From Guadua angustifolia (taxonomy: Eukaryota > Streptophyta > Magnoliopsida > Poales > Poaceae): a stretch of DNA of 64,000 nt. The stretch covers positions 35,732,539-35,796,538 of the forward strand of contig CM070501.1 in assembly GCA_036346375.1 (NCBI GenBank). The letters run 5' to 3'. Numbering within the stretch: the stretch's first letter is position 1; the number at the start of each line of letters is the position of its first letter. Under the pieces are notes generated by a model that saw nothing but the letters and a program-made list of their open reading frames with translations, searched no databases and was not told where the DNA came from. Shown in pieces: positions 9,442-22,689 of this stretch. A program made the position numbers and the translations under genes.

Positions 9442-10280
9442 GCCGAAGGGCAAACCCAGCGACGATTGATGAGTGCTATAGAATGTTGCGTGCAAGATCG
9501 ATGAACAGTTAGGAGAAGATCATTACATTTCCCCTCCGGCAATTTTACCCGAATTGCAAAAAACCTTATGTTTGGGACCAATACAAGTTCACTTCACCCT
9601 GTTCCTGAGAATATGTTGTTGCACAAAACCCCATTTCCTTCACTACTCGTTACTTAAGAATCAGATAGAATGCTTATGTTTGGGATTCGGTGGCCAAAAT
9701 TATTTCTTATAGTTGACGTACTGGACTAGCTCTGCATTAGATATTTTTTAGAACATGCAGGACTCTTGCTCTACATAATTCTGTAAGAAGTAATGTTGAT
9801 AATCGAAAATGGGTTTTGCAACAACCTTTCTTAAAAGTGGAGTAGTTTTTTTTAAAGAAGGGGCAGGAGCTCTGCCATGCAATTAAGAAGCTTTAAAGTT
9901 AGATAGAACAGTTAAAACTTACACCACACAGTTTTAGAACACCGAGAATAAGAGAACAACGGAAACAGAAATAACGTGGGCCGATAAGCGGAGAGTCCTA
10001 ATAAACAAAAGTAGTTAAGTGAAACTATTGGTAAAACAAGGGTTCTTAGCAATTCGGATAACAGTACAAGGGATAAATGTACTTATCTCAAATTTAGGAC
10101 ATGCATGATGCGGTTGAGTCCTAGTTTTGTGTTTAACCAAACAGCATAATTTGTATATGCACGTTTAAGGTACTTAATTAGATAATGCTACGACTCTAGC
10201 TTAAGGTACTTAAACAGAATGTCATGACCCTACTGCTCTGCTCTACATGTTCTTATTTACAAATAGAACCATATTGTGAC
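9442..10280. other. AT-rich intergenic sequence
   Basis: No gene or clear repeat was recognised. Confidence 0.35.
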
Positions 10281-11740
10281 TATTAAGCGCAATCTTCCTG
10301 AGAAATTGCTACATTGAAGATGTCCGATATGAGAGCAACATTGACTGTCTTACTCGTTGACTCACTCTCGCACGACTCATTCTCATCTCCCATGCCTCCT
10401 CTACCATTTTTCTCACGCACCTCCTCCCTACTCTTTCTCTCTCTCCAACACGCAGTGCTACAGCCCACCAAAGGCCAAAGCACTTCATGCATCCTGTGCT
10501 CGACCGCTACTTCGAGGCGCCACTTTAGGAAGGTTGTGGCCTCATCCGTCGCCATTGCAACCAGAACTCGCGGGATCTGAAGTGGCTAAGGAGGACGCGC
10601 GGAGCTCGAGATACGAACGGTGAGCAACGGAAACCTTCCAGTACAGCAAGCTAGCCTCCACCTCCTTCTAGCTGCATAGACCGAAAGAGGATCGGTCGAC
10701 CTCATCCCCATCAGATTTGGACCCTAGCGATGGGGGATTAGGCTAGCCGTCATTTATTTGCCTAACCCACTATCACTTGCAAGAGGCACGACACCACAGC
10801 CAGTTTGCTTGATCTCTGCTGCAATAGACTTCATACAGTTCACTTCTCCTCTGTCCCCTTTTTCCTCTCAATCGACACCCTCATTCTCTGCCCAGAATCT
10901 CTCCAGTAATTCAGCCCCGGTGAGCCAAAGTCTGGGCATGATGTCCCGGTGGCCACTACAATCGCTACTCGCCGGCGCCATGCATATGCCGTGGATCCCC
11001 TTCTCGCTGCGAACGATGCCTCCACCACACAGTCGCCCCAAATCGTCATGCTGGTGGCTAAAGGAGTCAGGGCGGAGGCCCATCACACCCAAATCACCTT
11101 GTAGAGGAATCAAAGTGGTGGATCGCAAGCGGAAGTGATATTGAGCAATCGCGCGTGTGGGGCGGAGATAAGGCCTTATGTAGGTTGTTGCCGGCTTTTT
11201 CTGCACTTAAGGTCGGCTCATTGCTTCCAGTCACGCACTCTTCTCCTTTGATAAGCTTTTGTTGCAGGTATTTCTTGTAATTGTTGCAATACATTTTCTT
11301 AATTATTGCATGAAGTGTTTAATTTTGTTGTGGTTGATTTGGCCAGATGTGGACTCCTCCTTCATGCCCGTCCGAAATGTTGCAACAAGTAAGCCGAATT
11401 GTTGCCATAGGTATTTTTCCATGTTACAACACCTCTTCTATGTTGCTGTAATGGTTTTAACGAGTGTTTCATTTGTTAAAACAATATGTTATTTTTGTTG
11501 GGATATTTTCTTGTATTGTTGCACAAATAGTTCTCATTTGTTTTAAAAAATCTAGGTTTATATTTTGTGTTTGTTGCACGTGGGGGTGATTTTTTATTGC
11601 AAGCCAAGTAACTTATTGTTGAGTTTCACAAATTTTTGTTTTGGATCAAATGGTTAAGATAAATTCTCTTAAGTGAGATCCGACGGTGATCAAAGCGTAC
11701 ATTGGGTGCTAGTCGCTCCCATCTATTTGATATTCGGGGG
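10281..11740. repeat. Unclassified repeat-like sequence with GTTGCA-rich part
   Basis: 10281-11200 is moderately GC-rich with a CT-rich tract (10380-10450) but no gene-like frame. 11260-11640 repeats the word TTGTTGC many times, a composition common in subterminal parts of grass DNA transposons. No ends or target duplications were found. Confidence 0.3.
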
Positions 11741-13750
11741 GATTTTATGCCATCTATGGAATACCTCGTAACTTGTGATGGATCTTTATTTACCTTTTAT
11801 ATTTCAAGTTTGGCTACTATGGAGTTTCTAGTAGGTTTTCAGCTGACCTTAATTTGTAGGCGGATGCAAATGTGACCGTAGCAACTGCAAAAGCGAGCCG
11901 CGGTCGGAGAGGGTCCGTCTTGTAGTTGCTTGCATATATTCCGTAATATATTCTCACAGCTGGGTGTCCTAAAATTTTCAACTGGAATCCAAAGTTTTTA
12001 TGAGTCGTGAGGATTTACTTACTTAAATCAGATACTACTGTGCTTGATTGAACTTGAGGGTACCAGTTGCTCCCATTTTCAACACATCTGACCAAGAATC
12101 AGCGATCTTTTCAAGGCAGAGCTCAAAATGCGTATCAAGGGTTGCCCAAAAAAAGCGTAAAGGACCACTGGGCCAGTTTTTATTAGTCACATCAATGGAA
12201 CTAAGACTAAAATTTTAGGACCTGCTAATGGAACAATACTTACATAAAATAAATGAATAAAATATAAATCGAACTATCAAAAAGTAAAGTAGAGGGTACT
12301 AGGTGTACTTATGGTCCAGTCAGAGGCAAAGGGTGCACTAGCCCCAGTTACTCTTGACGGTAATCAGATGAAGAATTGCAGTTTTGGGTGAGCCCAGTCA
12401 TGTTTGGCGAGCTTTTTACGTATATTTACCTTTTTTCTATTTTAAAAAATGGTCTATGCTGAAAACTAATTTAAGGAATAATTCTTTTTTCTCAGCGTCA
12501 ATGGAGCCACTCCTAAAATTAGTTTGCAGAAGTGATCATTTTTAAAAATAGAATGAAAGAAGCCCAAAATTAGCAAAATATACCACGTTTGGCGGTATGC
12601 AATTATAGCTCAGCTCGTCCCGTTACATCACGACTAATGGTTTGGTATTGTTAGTCTTCTCGCGCACACACACGCTCTACATCATGCGCTTTGTACGAAC
12701 GACTAGGACGCGCGCGCTCTTATTAATGTAACCGAAATGGCCGTGCATGCTTTGGTGCTCAATCATTCAGCGAGGCTGTCGGAAAACGCAGTAAACTTTC
12801 CCTCAGCTGCCTCCGCTTCCTGCACCGGAGGCAGTAGTCAGCCAGGCAGAGCAGAGGCGGAGAGACTCCACCACAAAACCACCAAAAGTCCAAAGCCCGC
12901 ACGGATGACGATGAGCGGTGGAAGCAAACGTGCGCGCCGTCCCAGTAAAAGCAGCTAGCGCTTCTGGATTCACCGGCGGCATCAGGGCGCGTGCATGCAT
13001 GGCATCGCATGGCATGCATGCATGGACGACTGCGCGACCATGTCAGGCCATGTCAGAGCGTAAGGGCCTCAGGCGGGCCTGGGCGCCGTGCGGAGGCCGA
13101 GGGATCGGCGTACGCTGCCACTCGCACCTCACGATCGAGCTCCCCGGTTTGTCCCGTGCCCATCAATTAGGGGTTCCATGGCCGGGCTAGCTATAACCTG
13201 ACCGCTATAGCTCCATCATCTCGGGTGCCACTGCCGCGCGCGGTGACGCCCGTACATGGACCGTGTGTGTTTGTCTGTGTAGGCGTGTTTGATGCGATTG
13301 AATGCGCAAATCTTAATTTCTGCACTCTGCCGCGCGCGATCCGATCGTGCGTATGCGTACAGCGCGGCGATGACTGCTGATGAGTGATGGTGCAAACGAC
13401 AGCGGCCGGACCACCCGGCTACTGGCCGGGACGCGCCATGCCATGCATATGCCGAGATACGTGCCTGCACTGCACGCTGTGGCTGCTGTGGTTATTATAG
13501 CCAGTTTAGCCACTGATTGAGGCCGTTTTTGGATTCGATCGGCGGGCCGTCTCCTCCGTCGTCGATCTCGCCCTGAAAGCGGCGGCACGTGCGTACAGTT
13601 TAGGTCCCTCAAACCATGCATGAATGTATTCCACTACTCGGATTCCTCGTCCGTCGAAATCTCTGATTACATGGTCCGTTTAGGTTGCTCTGCTCTGATT
13701 TAGAGTAGACGATCCTTTTGTCCCTCTCGTTAGGTAATTTTGTATCGCTA
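11741..13750. other. Intergenic sequence, AT-rich then GC-rich
   Basis: 11741-12660 is AT-rich and featureless. 12720-13620 is GC-rich, with CATGCATG words (RY-type) at about 12990-13025 and 13435-13450. Frames here are short and overlap on both strands, with no domain. The GC-rich part could be a promoter, an untranslated remnant or a gene fragment; I cannot tell. Confidence 0.3.
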
Positions 13751-14689
13751 ATATGTTGTGTTATTGTTCGTGTGAAGATTTAAGTCCCGTTTGAAATGCC
13801 GGAATTTTTTCGATTCCTAATTTCCTATTGAATCGTCTGCTTCGAAATTTATGTGCAAGGGAACGTATACTATTTGCTGGTCAATTTGGTGCTATCGTTT
13901 CTTGTTGTACACTTGTACTATAACAATCTCTAGAGACGTACAGTGCATACACTTGTCGAGGAGGCGCAGGTGAAGTGAAGAATATGCACATGCGTGTAAC
14001 AAGAATATTACTTAAGTAATTGGATGGAAGGTTATCCACTTATCCGGGGGTTGGTAGCTGCACTTGTCGCAATGATTCGACACCACGCGTGGCAAATTTC
14101 TGTGCCTTTCAATGCTGGGGCAATGGAGTTAAAAACATTATATGAGCTGGAGAGTGACTAGATTGAAATGATTAGATCACAACCAGCATTGTTATACTAA
14201 TGATGGATCAGAGGTAGCGCTTATTGGGTCTTAAAACACGACTAGGGAGTTAATGATTTGTGGAAAATTTGACCTGCCTCGAGATAAGTACAATTTTGTT
14301 CATCTTGTTGATCATGGGCAGGAAAAGTACATGCTCCAGCAGGCACTGCATACATGTAGACCCTACCAGCTGCATGATACGCAAAGCAACGCAGAGGGAG
14401 CCCATGGACAGGGAAAGCTAACAAATTTGGGATTTTTCAGAGGAAAGAGCCCTGCTAAGCTATATATTCGGCAGAATCCGTGCTGTTTGTTCAGTCATGT
14501 TGGACGTATTATTGGTGCATCAGCGAGGCACTTTATGTCCCCATCAAAACTCGGTTATACAGGGAGTTATCTGAAGGAACAAAAAAGACGATTAGAGAGG
14601 AGTAAATGATAACAAATAATTTTTTTCTCTAAAAATCAAACCACTAAGAGGTCAAATTAAATGACTGCAAAATCAAAATAGGTGGTTAG
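13751..14689. other. Intergenic sequence
   Basis: No gene was recognised. The 118-codon frame at 14253-14609 has no family resemblance that I can see. Confidence 0.3.
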
Positions 14690-14912
14690 ATGAACAGTAC
14701 CCTCCGACCAGGAGATTAAAAGAACAGTGCTCAGATAAACAAAAAAACTGCATTAGTCAGATGAACAGTGCTCGGTGAATAGTATTCGGATGTACAGTAC
14801 TGCGAACTGGTCGGCAGCACTAGTCGGATGAACCATGCTCGGTGAAACAGTGTTTGGATGAACAGTAATGTGGACTGGTCGGATGAACAATAATCGGGTG
14901 AACAGTAAAATC
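14690..14912 (+). repeat. Degenerate short repeats of GGATGAACAGT
   Basis: At least eight imperfect copies of GGATGAACAGT (often followed by GCTCGGTGAA) occur in about 220 bp, irregularly spaced. It resembles a decayed minisatellite. Confidence 0.55.
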
Positions 14913-16439
14913 AGCACGACATCAAAAAACAAGAATCGTTGTTACTTTTGATCGACTGATCCAAAACTAGTAAAACTTTATGTGCACCTTCTTATGGATG
15001 TTAGGAGCTTATTCCAACTTTTAATCGCAAGGGATGATGTCAGTTCCAACCTTTTTCCAGTTTAAAGAATGTTGTACTAAAATCAGGTCAAAAACACAAA
15101 CTTCACTCTTAGTTTGCTCGTAGGGAACTGATGATCATGATGATTTTAGATGACCTCCCACATATCACAGTAAGTAAGAACACCAAAGAACAACTCCTCA
15201 AACAAACAAGAATGCGATCTACATGGATCTTTCTTTTACCAAGCACATAGATCCGTTTTTTACGGAAACTAAAAAGAAGAGGTTGCAGATTGCCTAGATG
15301 ATTGGAATATGATCTATAGAAAATTCATTCAGCAATCTTTCATCCTTGGTACAATATCTAAAAGTATATAGAAGGAGAGAAGGCAAATCCAAATGTGCAG
15401 AAAGTAATTGTAAAAATTTAAATGCTGAATTTAAAGCATAATGTAAATATTGAAAGTAGATTCAAGATAAGGAAATAAAACTTCCATTTCTTAGAAGAAA
15501 TGTTTACAAAGTCTCACAACAAAGTAGGCAAAACTCAAATGAGCACCGGAATCTCCAAAAACCTTCTAGAGAGGGACATCCCTCTCCCCCCTCTATTTAT
15601 AGCACACTAGAAGCAAATCCTATCCTTGGATAACCCCTTCTCCTAGAAGGAACCTTATCAAGGGTTGGGATTAACTCACACAGTCATACATGGGCTGACC
15701 CGAAACTTAACAATATAACGGGGTTTGCATATTTTTCAAAGCACACTAACTTGACGTGCTACTCTATCCTCTAGACCGTGATCCAATGGTCCTCCTTGAT
15801 CCGAGCAACTCCAAGTTAGCATCTCATCCATTTCTTATCTTCTTAGCTTACAACTACTCTCTAGCCTCAATCATCTTTGGCGACACCTTAACCCTCTAGA
15901 CTTCAGTTCTCCCAGCCTAGTCACGATCTCCTCCGCCTCACTATGACAGCTTCGACGTCCTGCAATCATCATAGACAAAGAAAATACATCATATAGCAAT
16001 GTCCAACAATATATGCAATCAAATCAACGTATAGCTAGAACAAACACAATTTGTCCCGACCAGTTTACAATTTTTCCTAACCAATTTACAAACTGTCCCT
16101 TCTAGTTCACAACCAGTCCCAACTAATTTATAAACTGATCAAATTCAAACTTGTGCACCACAAACTTAACTAAAGTCAATTACTCATCACAAATATAGGT
16201 AGACCTCTACACGGTCTTTTTATTATCTTCTATCTAGCTGTCATATAGGAAACAAAGAAAAAGAACATGCATTTTGCACAGATCAGAGTCAACTGGCCCA
16301 ACGCTCTCTAAAATTCAGATGCCCTGGTCAGAATGCTTGCAGTTGCTAGTATCCTAACAGCCTTGCAGGATTGATGGATCTTCAAGTACAGTAGAAAATT
16401 TGATCGTCAAAGACTTGAGATCAGGGTTCAAAATTTCAC
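14913..16439. repeat. Probable retrotransposon-derived sequence, unresolved
   Basis: A CTATTTATAG sequence at about 15592-15601, which reads as a TATA box on the minus strand, lies in a C-rich stretch resembling a reversed LTR promoter. No coding domain and no LTR ends were identified. The remaining sequence shows nothing distinctive. Confidence 0.25.
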
Positions 16440-17890
16440 TAAAAACTAGTGAAATTTTGGATTTTGAGCCACCATAAAATCCAAATTACCGGCCAAATTA
16501 AAAATTTGAAAAAATTTTAAATTGCTACAGTAATTTCGTTTTATCAGTGAAATTTCACCCAAACCGCCCAAAATTTCAGGACTTGAAACCGGATTTTGAT
16601 GTTTTATGGTTGGATTTGACCGGATTTAGTCCACTAACTCTTAAGAAAGTCATCTTCCATGAAAATTTGTTTAAAAAAAATGAATTTTTGAGATATTTTA
16701 AAATTTTGACAGAAACATTGTCAGATTTTTATAAAATTGTACAAGCTTGATAATGATATAAAAATTTTATGTTACTATCCTTAGTAGTGTTGGACCATAA
16801 AAAAATTCAAAATAATTGAACTTAATTTGTTATCTTTAAAAAAAACAGAATGAACATAATTGGGACAGTAACATTGTTATATTTTTATAAATTTTCTCAA
16901 GTGTGATCATGATTTACAATTTTTGTGAGAGATTAATAATTGCCTCAGTACCATTCTATAAAATTTTCAAAAAATTTCAATTTTTTGTTTGTTCAATCAA
17001 ATCTATACAAGCATTGAACTTTATTTGTTATATTATATTTCAAAAATCAAAAACAGAAATAACATAAATGCTACTGATCCTTGTAAGAATTTTATAAATT
17101 CACTGGAGTGTGATCACAATTCAAAATTTTTATTAGATCTTAAACATTTCCTTATCACCCTTTTGTAAAATTTTCAAAAAAAATTAAACCATTTTTGATT
17201 GCTAAAGCAAATCTATGTATTGATCATTAGGCTTTTATTAGAACGTAGCATTGTTAGAATTTTTAAAAATTAATTAATGATGATCATCATCTAAAAATTT
17301 TAAACAAATATTAATATTACATTAGGACCATCTTAAAAAAATATTCAAAATTTTATAACATGTTTTGGATAATTTTTATTTTTTTTCAAGTTTGCCGGTA
17401 AGCCTTTTAATAGGACAGTAGCCTTTTTGAATTTTTAAAAATTCATGAAGCTTGATCATCATTTGAAAATTTTATGATAACATTAATGATATATCATAAC
17501 CATGCACAAAAAATTTCTAACGTAGTTTGAACTATTTTTTGTTCGGTTCAAACTTGCTGATCAACATTTTATTAGGACAGTCGCAATCTTTAAATTTTAA
17601 AAATTTCTCAAATATGATAATCATCTGAAATTTTTATGAAAATATCACTGATATGTCAGGAACCTCCCTAAAAAAATTATAAATTTTTAGGCATCGTTTG
17701 AACTATTTTTCATTCAGTTAAACTTTGCCTAAATTTTGGCATTTCGCCTGAAATTCGGTTCAAAAGTTCTGGATTTGAATTTTGCTTTTTGAATTTCTTC
17801 TAGATTTTGTCCGAAATAACAATATTTCGCTGAAATTTCAGATTTCAGTGGGGAGTGAGATATAAACGAAAACAAAATTTGAAACCTGTT
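16440..17890. repeat. AT-rich transposon arm with about 170-bp periodic units
   Basis: Successive units share the order GATCATCATCTGAAATTTT, ATGTCAGGAACC, TTTGAACTATTTTT, TCAACATTTTATTAGGACAGT. Unit starts near 17281, 17455 and 17619 give a period of about 165-175 bp. 16980-17760 aligns with 22390-23120 inside the Mutator-like element, and 16500-16990 aligns with 58440-58970. It is non-coding. It is most likely a relative or solo arm of the same DNA transposon family. Confidence 0.55.
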
Positions 17891-18896
17891 TAGAACAGTA
17901 AACATTATTATTTTCCTCTCTTTCTTTGCCCTCTACGAGCCCATGTACCGGTAAAGAGCCAATATCCGTAATTCAACAGGCACATGCAGTTTTTTCAACT
18001 AATAAGATGATCTCATGGACTTACTTCAATAAATTGTTTGAGACAAGCATGAATAGCGAGAGCTAGGAGGCAGGAGCTCCGATCCAAGCGGACAACGAAC
18101 AGCAAAAGGAGCCAGTGTATTTCTAGTCCTTCGCACATTTTTTTTAAATATGACCCATTTCAAATAAATTTACAAAACCGACCTCCCTCCCTCCGTTGCG
18201 GAAGGCGCGGGCACGGCAAATTTTCTAGTCGAGCTCCTCTTCCTCGGCAGGTCAAAACACGCTAGTTAATAAATCAATTTAATTAACCACTTAATTAGTT
18301 ACTTTAATTATTTAATCATCAAATTAAGCCACTTAATTAATGACTTTACCACTTAATTAACCAATCTACCTGCCTACCGTGTGTGAATGCTCAGCAGGTC
18401 TCTGCTGTCGAGCTACTGTTGCGTGGCAGGTGACCTGCTGAGTCTAAAGCTACCGTTGTTGCAGTGGACTATGTTGCTGCGGCATAGGGGTATGGTAGGT
18501 GACACGTACCAACGCTTTTTTGCGGTCAGGAAGGGAACTAATTTTACGATTGAATTTGTATGGGAACTAGATTAGAAAAAAATATAGGGCTAGAAAAAAA
18601 GTTTGGATCTAGCGAAAGGAAACGGCTACTATCTTCATCCACAGTAGAGTGTAGAAGAAGGTGCAGGGGTGGATTTAGCAGAAAATGTCATTAGAGTCGC
18701 CAAGGTTATTACGAACTCGTAACATTAACTTATAATTTATAATAAAATAATTATATATTTATATAATAAAGCAACCATATGTGCTGGATTGAAAAACTTC
18801 GGTGTCAGATCTCGATATGTACACTGTAGATGTGCCCCTTGGAACCGTTCCATACACCATCTCCTCCCTTGGCAACGAACAGAGCCACACAGATGT
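17891..18896. other. Intergenic sequence left of the Mutator-like element
   Basis: No gene was recognised. Short runs of TTAATTAA-rich sequence occur at 18260-18360. Confidence 0.35.
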
Positions 18897-18905
18897 ATGT
18901 GCGTA
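18897..18905. repeat. 9-bp target-site duplication, left
   Basis: ATGTGCGTA here is repeated exactly at 23543-23551. A 9-bp duplication is the hallmark of Mutator-like transposition. Confidence 0.85.
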
Positions 18906-19810
18906 GAATTTTTTGCTATTCTGGCTGAAATTGAAAACTTATTTACGGATTTAGCTACTGTGACAAATGTAATTACGAAATAGCCCTAAACGAATGAATT
19001 CGCTCCGGATCCGCGGAATAATTTTTTTAATTTTTTTCCTTGATTTTCCGCGGACGCCGACAGCGGAATAATTTTTTATTATTTTTTCTCTGCCAATTCC
19101 GCGGACCCACAGCGCGGAATAATTTTTTTAATATTCCGCGGACGAGTAGCGCGGAATAATTTTTATTATTATTTTTTAAATTTTTTAATTTTCCGCGGAC
19201 GTGCACAGCGAAATACTTTTTTAATAATTTTTTTTAAAATTTTTTAATTACTCAGCGGTCGTAAACCGCGGAATATTTTTTTTTATTTTTTTCGGTGGTT
19301 TTTTTTTTCATCGGTAGTTTTTCCGTCGGTTTTTTTTTTCCGAGCGGGGCGAACGACTGAAAATAGGTTCAAACGACGTCAAAAAATTTTGAAAATTTTT
19401 TATAGGTTCCTGACACTTTAGAAATGTTCTCATAAAAATTTTAGGTGATTATCAGATCTGTGAAATTTTTAAAAATTCAAATATCGATACTATGTAGATG
19501 AAACGTTGATCGGCAAGTTTGAACCGGATCAAAAATAGTACAAACTACGTTAGAAAACTTTGAAATTTTTTGTGGAGATTCCTAACATACTTATGATATT
19601 TCTGTAAAAATTTCAGATGATGATCAAATGTGAGGAATTTTTAAAAATTCAAACATTGGTACTGTTTTGGTAAAGCGTTGAGCGGCAAGTTTCATCCGAA
19701 TGAAAATTAGAACAAACGAGTTTGTAAAATTTTGAAAATTTTTCTGTATGGTCCTGACACATCCATAATATTCTCATAAAATTTTCATATGATGATCAAG
19801 TGTCATTAAT
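18906..19810 (+). repeat. Left terminal inverted repeat of the Mutator-like element
   Basis: The outer 350 bp carry about six units that join a CCGCGG core to GCGGAATAATTTTTT (for example near 19009, 19049, 19100, 19136, 19192, 19257). The inner part has AT-rich units of about 170 bp (starts near 19447, 19617, 19791). The inner limit is approximate. Confidence 0.75.
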
Positions 19811-20157
19811 TTTAAAAAATTTCAAATTTTTACGTATGGTCCTGACACATCCATAATATTCTCAAGAAGACGAGCGAGGACGCCCCCCCTCGATGAAAGC
19901 ACGTCCTCATTTCTAGGCGATCCATGATATTAATGCACGAGTAAATGAGCAAGTTGAGGGAAAATATGCCGTGCACAAGTGCAATTTCTATCTAGTTCTG
20001 GTTCCATTTAAAATGATATATCAAGTGCTACTATGGAAGGAGAACATCATCTTTACCATTGTTAGAGATCTATCGTAAAATATGAGAAACAAGAGGGTTG
20101 ATATTCTATAACCTTTGCTCTATCTGAAGCTGCTATATACTTGTGACCAAATGTGCT

Positions 20158-20242
20158 CTAGATTTGTGACTCGAAATGAGCCATGGACAGGCACTTTAAG
20201 GATCTAATATAGTCCTCAGATAGTACATCTTCTATCTTATTC
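20158..20242 (-). pseudogene. Captured 3'-terminal exon-like fragment
   Basis: On the minus strand a TTTTACAG acceptor is followed by 27 codons (beginning NKIEDVLSED) and a TAG stop at 20158-20160. It lies inside the Mutator-like element, so it is probably a captured host exon. The source was not identified. Confidence 0.35.
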
Positions 20243-20483
20243 CTGTAAAATAAAGAGAAAAGGTATTAGCAACAGCATGACACAGATAAAAGACACTTTT
20301 GCCTCAAAGATAAAACTTATTGGGAACAAAAAGCACTAGAAAATAGTGGTCTGCATAACCCATCCTTGGAAGAGAACAAAATAAACATGTTTTGAGTCCA
20401 TTTGCTGACAGGAATGATTACAGCACCCTGTACTTCAAAAGCAGTACTTTCTTTGTTTTCCATTCCATAAAAACCATAAACCA

Positions 20484-20626
20484 GGAACAGAGCCTAGATC
20501 AGTTGGTGGGAGGTGAGGTTGTATACCCCCTACCACCCAGGTTCGAGTCCTCTTCAACTCGATTTGGGTGACTATTTCTTCTTAACTAAATTGATACCTA
20601 GTTCCTTGGTATCCATCATAAAAAAG
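20484..20626 (+). mobile_element. tRNA-derived SINE inside the Mutator-like element
   Basis: An A-box-like CTAGATCAGTTGGTGGG (about 20494-20510) and B-box GGTTCGAGTCC (20540-20550) precede a pyrimidine-rich tail. The 143-bp insert is flanked by CCATAAACCA at 20474-20483 and 20627-20636, a 10-bp target duplication. It landed after the host element's interior existed. Confidence 0.75.
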
Positions 20627-22689
20627 CCATAAACCAAAGAGAAACTCACCAAGAAAGGTAAGCAAAAATCATAAATATCTTCCTGAACTCCAATTCTTTC
20701 AGCGCTAGCATTTGAGGATTCATTGTCTCCTCAATGCATTTCTTTGTGACACTGACAAAGTTGCGAGATTTGGTGGCATTGCCCACAGAGGGCTCAGTGG
20801 GCTTCCCGAGGAACGGTATTCACGAACACGTCTTGACAGATCCCGCACAGTCTTGGGGTGGAAACATTTGTTGGAGGTGTACTGAATGATCTCTTGGTTG
20901 GGATATCAATCTCCATATGGTTATGTAACCCAAATGGCACACAATGGCGGGGCTACCAACCGCACCATAACATCATTTGCTCGGACGGGACTATTGATCG
21001 AACAGTATCTGGTTCGGAAACCATGAGCCATTCTTCGGACAGAGTATCAACTTCAACGCAATCTGGTTCACTGCCATGTCGATGCTTGTCGACCTTATTC
21101 ATGTAGATCTAGATGTCGGTGACATTGAAAGGCTTCGATCTCAAAAAGATAAACATATGAAAGATATTGAAGGTATGGAGGAAGACTTGCAACGCCGCAA
21201 AAAAGCAGATGCAATTAGAAGATAGAGGCAAAAATACGCAAGCAAAAGGTTTCATTTTTTTTGTTTATTCACATAATTAGATTTAATTAGTGTCCAGATT
21301 GTTTCTCATAATGCTTACCAATCTAGTTTTTTTCCACGATAATGCTTATCTATCCAGTTGTTTCTGATAGTGCCTATCTTTTAATTGTCATAATTCCGGA
21401 AAGGATTACTAACGTGATGAAGTCCCAAAAGAAGAGGCGAGAAGAAATACAAAGGCATGTTTGTATGAGACTTTTTCTGTTTCTTTTGCATGTAGTTTTG
21501 TTGTTACTTCAATTTGATTTAAATTCTCTCAGAATTTGCTTATTGAAGCTGTTGCTCTCGACTAGAGTTACACAGAAAAGAACATGGTTTCCATTGAGCT
21601 TGATACAAAGGTATACTCGCAGGAAACTAGTTACATTTGCGGAAATATACTTGTTAGAAGGGATTGCACAAAGAAGAAAAAGTTTGAAGAACTCTACCAA
21701 AAGTACACGCTTGTAAGTATGCAATCTTACTGAAGAACAGCATACCTGAGGATTCTACCAACATTTAAAAAATTTTAAAAAATATTATTCCGCGCTATGG
21801 ATCCGCGGAATTTCGGGAGAAAAAATAATAAAAATTATTCCAAGACTTGGATCCATGAAAATCGCTGGAAAAATTTTAAAAATTAATCCGTATTTGTGGA
21901 TCCGCTGAATTCGAAAGCAAGTCTGACGTGTGTGGCGGGGAGATGATTGTGGCGGCTCATGTGCGGGGTTCAGGCTGCTGGGGACATCACGTGTCTTAAA
22001 TTTATTGATGAATTTAATGAGTGATGGATAGGAGTTATCTTCGTATTGTATAAATTTTAGAGGCAAATATTACTCACGAATTTACAATAATTACGACAAT
22101 GTATTGTGTACATATTTACATTTTGGATTTATCAGCAATTCAAATATTTTTATAACTTTTTGAATTTTTTTTTCAAATTTATTTGAGCTAAGGATTCTTA
22201 TGTAAAATTTTTAGCTCAAAATATTTCTCCAGGAATTTATAAAAATTCTGACATTCAAAGTACTAGTTTTAACTCTCTCTATTTTTGAATTTTTAAATAT
22301 CTCAAATTAATTTATTAATTTCGATATTTTTACTGTTGATGAATTTATTTCTTAGTAAGATAATATAAAATGTTCAAAAGTTTCAACTTTCTTGGTTTGG
22401 TCAATAAAATCTATCAATGCAGTAAGTTAACTCGAACTTAATTTGTTGTATTATATTTCAAAAATCAAACAGAGAAAGAACATAAATGGCATTGTGCCTT
22501 CTATGAATTTTATAAATTCACTGGAGCATGATCATGATTCCAAATTTTTATGAGATATTAACCATTTCCTTTCCACCATTATGTAAAATTTTAAAAAAAT
22601 TTAAACCTTTTTATTGCTAAATCTAATCTATGTATTGATCATCGGTCTGTTAACAGGACAGTAGCACTTTTCGCATTTTCTAAAATTAA

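Noticed and set aside
10314..10623. Overlapping 88-codon frames as a gene
   Set aside because: Frames overlap on both strands with low-complexity Ser/Pro/His content and no domain or splice context.
20491..20550. tRNA gene
   Set aside because: Only the A- and B-box-like parts are present, with no matching acceptor stem, and the unit has SINE target duplications.
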